Shown one piece after another: positions 61,071 to 64,000 of a stretch of DNA of 64,000 nucleotides; positions within the stretch are counted from its first letter, which is position 1; each line of letters begins with the position of its first letter. A program made the position numbers and the translations under genes. Under the pieces are notes generated by a model that did not search any database, was not told the origin of the DNA, and worked only from the letters and a program-made list of their open reading frames with translations. Source of the DNA: Siderastrea siderea (lineage: Eukaryota > Cnidaria > Anthozoa > Scleractinia > Rhizangiidae); contig OZ034970.1 of NCBI GenBank assembly GCA_964030785.1, positions 23,660,935-23,724,934 on the forward strand, in the 5' to 3' direction.

Positions 61071-61554
61071 CTATTGTTTGGGTAGGGGGTGGGGAATGGA
61101 ATGGGTGCCATTCCAGCATTATATAATGGCGTACGTGCTCGTCGGTCATTTTGAAGTTCGAGTCCTTGAGTTAAACAAAAAAAAGACAACATATATAATG
61201 TTGTACACTCTTAAAAATGGAAGTTTTTGAAACAACGTTGACTTTGTGTGAGGTCAGAGATCGGAACAGCTCAGCGATCTTAGCAGTAAGATTGGTACCG
61301 ATATCCGCCCCTCTCTGCTAGTCGCAAAATCAAAGGCATAATTAAATTGATGGAAGAGAATACCTTAATGTCATTTTAAGTGTGACTTGTGTGACTTTTT
61401 AGAGAAAATTGCGCCATCCTCAACGTCATAAACGCGCGTGGCTACACGCAATTTTGCGTACAACGAGGGCGCGCCGGATATGATAGATAACCAACGAGGC
61501 GCGTAGCGCCAAAATACTTATAATTATTTGAAATCCAGCAAGCCCAGGTAGAAT

Positions 61555-62280
61555 AATTGTTTTCGTTATTAAAAACGCAATCACTAATTGCTATAAAATC
61601 AAGAAAGAGAAAAAAAGAGAGAGAAACTCCGAGATAAAAGGGAACAAGAATCGATCGCGATCACATGACTGACCGAAAAAGGCGCCAAATCCTTGCGAAG
61701 TGTTGCAGCGTTTCTTTGCGGAGCTGAATGAATCAATGAAGCTGCTTCGAAGTGAACGTACAAGTACAAGGTTTGGAAAAAATCTTCCAGTTATGGGCTC
61801 TGGAATGTGGTACGTGTTTGGTTTTTCCTGAAAAATTGTTGTAATCATTGTTCAAAGCGGATTGAAGCTGTACGATCTCATCGTTATAGCTGCGGAAGTT
61901 CAAATGAACGAGTTTGTAGTCGCTCCGTTCGCACAACGCTGACAACGAAGCCATCTTGCATTTGTTTGATCGAACTGAAGACAGATTTAATATTTTAACT
62001 TGAACGATAACTTCTATGCAGCTCAATGAAACAAGACTACGGAAGTGAGGAACATTAGAATTCACCATCTTTACTTTTTAAACGCAAACCACAAAACGCA
62101 GTTGTTCTCAGTTTAGAGCCCGCGGACGGAATGGTTAAAGCAACACTCAACGTGTTTTACAAGGCATCCGATTTGTATCTGAACATTTGGAGCTGCTGGA
62201 ACACAGATAGAGCTACAACGAGTGCAGGTAAACCAGGTAAACCAGTATCCCGCGTGGTATAGCCAAAAAATGTCGCCCTT
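61555..62280. repeat. Block Y, copy C (most open)
   Basis: Related to 34260-34800 and 40990-41540 (GAAGTGTTGCAGCGTTTCTTT, GCTGAATGAATCAAT). On the minus strand it keeps an ATG at 61954 that opens MASLSALCERSDYKLVHLNF and stays open to 61733, whereas the other two copies have stops in the same place. This may mark the least decayed copy of a former coding exon. Confidence 0.6.
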
Positions 62281-63002
62281 TCTAATACTGAATTTGTTCA
62301 ATGCTTGTTATTCAGACTGCTGCATGGTTTTTGTACTGACTCGCCATAAACGTTTGCCAATTTTTATTAAATTATCAAATGCTTCTCTCCCATGTTACTG
62401 TGCTTTATTTTGTCTTGTCTCGATATTTTGGAGGCAAAGCCTTCCGTACAAAACCTACTGTTCAGTTAAATTTTAAGAACAAGTGATTGACTTGACGCTA
62501 AATGCTTAAATTTCTATTTCTACAGTTTCTTTTCGTCCTAAGAAATCAAGCACTCCGAAACAACTTAGATTTGTGTCTTAGTGACGTTCAGTTGTACTTT
62601 CTCCTTAATTTAACTTCGATACAAAGTGATTTTTCTCGCTGGGTTGCTGGCAGAGAAAAAAAATTAAGCTCTGTCGTTGAAACCCTTGCCACATCCACTG
62701 AGCTATGTATCCCTTCTAGGTTCGTAAATTGCCCAGTAAGTAACATTCAGTACCAGGGCAGCATGAAATTTCACTTCAACTTTCTCCTTCTCATCGATGG
62801 AAGTAGTTTTTTCTTGGTGTCTTTCCAATTCTCTATTTTGTCGACGATTGATAACGCACCGCGAGAGCATTTGATTGAAAATAAAGCGCGCTTTGCGCTA
62901 TTTTTTTGTCTTCATTTCGGCCAATTCGGTAAAGGCAGACATTATATCAGAAAACATACGCTGAGAAATCTCGGCAAACGTTTTCTTTCCTGATTCGGTA
63001 GT

Positions 63003-63535
63003 TTAAATATATGTTACTATTTTCTTTTGCAGTGGAAAAAGTGAAACTGATTTATCAGTGTGTGAGTTTTCCTCACATCGTGCTTGGACATTCATTTTAC
63101 AGGCTTTGCGGCTGCCCTTCAATCTCTGTACGTCCTCAGAGGAAATATATTTTCGGGGTGTCTTTTTCCTTTTCCTGCCTGATTCGCCTTCAACTGTTTT
63201 ATCGCATTTCGACGCCTTTTTTGCCCGCAAAACGTTTTATCCGTCTAACGGGGAAATCCTCGTCCGACATGTCCGAAGAATCTTCGCCACAAGATTTGTC
63301 TAAAATATTCTCACTGTCATCATCGGAATCACTTTTATAATCCTCATATTAAGAGGCACTTTCCAGAAAGTTCTCGCCAAGGGCTTGCCTCAAATTGGAA
63401 GCGACAATTATGAGAGAAACTGAATTTCTTCATCTCCAACGAAGTTTATTTCCGACGCCATTTTGTTTGTTTTTCTTTGCGCGGAGTCCTCGCGACATAC
63501 ACGCACGTGTGTCACGCGCGATGGCGCAATTTTTT
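63003..63535 (-). pseudogene. Acidic/basic protein relic of unknown family
   Basis: An ATG near 63469 opens MASEINFVGDEEIQFLS before a stop. Other frames continue with LRQALGENFLESAS, an Asp/Ser-rich stretch (YEDYKSDSDDDSENILDKS) and, after a frameshift, a Lys/Arg-rich stretch (ESGRKRKKTPRKYISSEDVQ). The acidic-then-basic style resembles the frame at 2-850, though no direct match is claimed. Broken and unassigned. Confidence 0.35.
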
Positions 63536-63934
63536 GTAAAAATAGCACATTTGTCTTTTTCGATGGGGCCAACGCCACTACTGAAAATTGTATTTAGTGA
63601 CGGTCTTCGTCCCCGATTATGGCTCCTGCATCGAAGCATAGAGGAGCCAAGAATTTGGTCATCGGTAATCACCTGAGTGAGCACCATGGAAAGAGACGGA
63701 CGGCATCGAGCGAAGTTCTCAGTCTTGAGAAAGTGCCAGAGTAAACTGGCTTGTCTTATTTTCGAAATGCAATGTTTTTTTCCTTAGCTAAGGTCGGACT
63801 TCGGGGCTCGTTCAGCCCCAAATTATTTCTTTAATTGTTTTCTTCTTAGTGCTCTTATTATTTCTAAATTATCATTTGCTGTAACTTCGCAATTGGCTTT
63901 TTAGCGCGATGGTTTAAGAAAAAAACCTATTTAC

Positions 63935-63937
<3 letters not shown>

Positions 63938-63984
<47 letters not shown>
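63938..63984. repeat. (ATT)n microsatellite
   Basis: About 45 bases of TTA repeat at the right edge. Confidence 0.95.
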
Positions 63985-64000
63985 TCTAGCGTGAGCTTTT

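Noticed and set aside
62502..62993. 163-codon frame as the missing 3' exon of the MAM protein
   Set aside because: Its acceptor is plausible, but the sequence has none of the MAM closing residues and the preceding phase 0 join gives no MAM continuation.

Overview
The window is eukaryotic, AT-rich and dominated by introns and transposons. Gene content (a type II membrane coiled-coil/collagen protein and a secreted CUB-CUB-FN3-trypsin-MAM protein), phase-consistent GT-AG introns, tRNA-derived SINEs, Penelope-like retroelements and many TTAA-target elements all fit a cnidarian, most likely a stony coral or close relative. That assignment is inference from gene style, not from a marker gene.

Two multi-exon host genes, both on the + strand, carry almost all the convincing coding sequence. 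Gene 1 (3486-23656, 17 exons, 744 codons with no stop) encodes a short cytoplasmic tail, one membrane helix, a rod of about 470 residues built from modular phase-0 exons of 87, 105 or 120 nt that nearly all end in an N-glycosylation sequon, 20 Gly-X-Y triplets, and a small Cys-rich C-terminus. The layout resembles class A scavenger receptors. Gene 2 (38469 to beyond 60715, 11 exons visible, 739 codons) encodes a signal peptide, two CUB domains, a fibronectin III domain, a trypsin-type protease with an intact catalytic triad, and the start of a MAM domain; its 3' end lies outside the window.

Everything else is mostly mobile DNA. The 14.8 kb between the genes holds three long diverged copies of one repeat (block X), interrupted in the middle copy by a tRNA-SINE array and by a 2.5 kb TTAA element. 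Both insertions can be read against an empty site in the neighbouring copy. A second block (Y) occurs three times. Gene 1 introns carry TTAA, TTA and 9-11 bp target-duplication MITEs. Gene 2 introns carry Penelope-like relics, a non-LTR reverse transcriptase relic, and a 3.5 kb two-gene DDE transposon with long terminal inverted repeats. That transposon has a transposase on one strand and a PB1-like/coiled-coil/Cys-His protein on the other, and its transposase is itself split by a TTAA MITE.

The left edge (2-850, minus strand) and the right edge (63003-63535, minus strand) hold broken reading frames for Ser/Asp/Lys-rich proteins of unknown function. No CRISPR, operon or prokaryotic signal is present.
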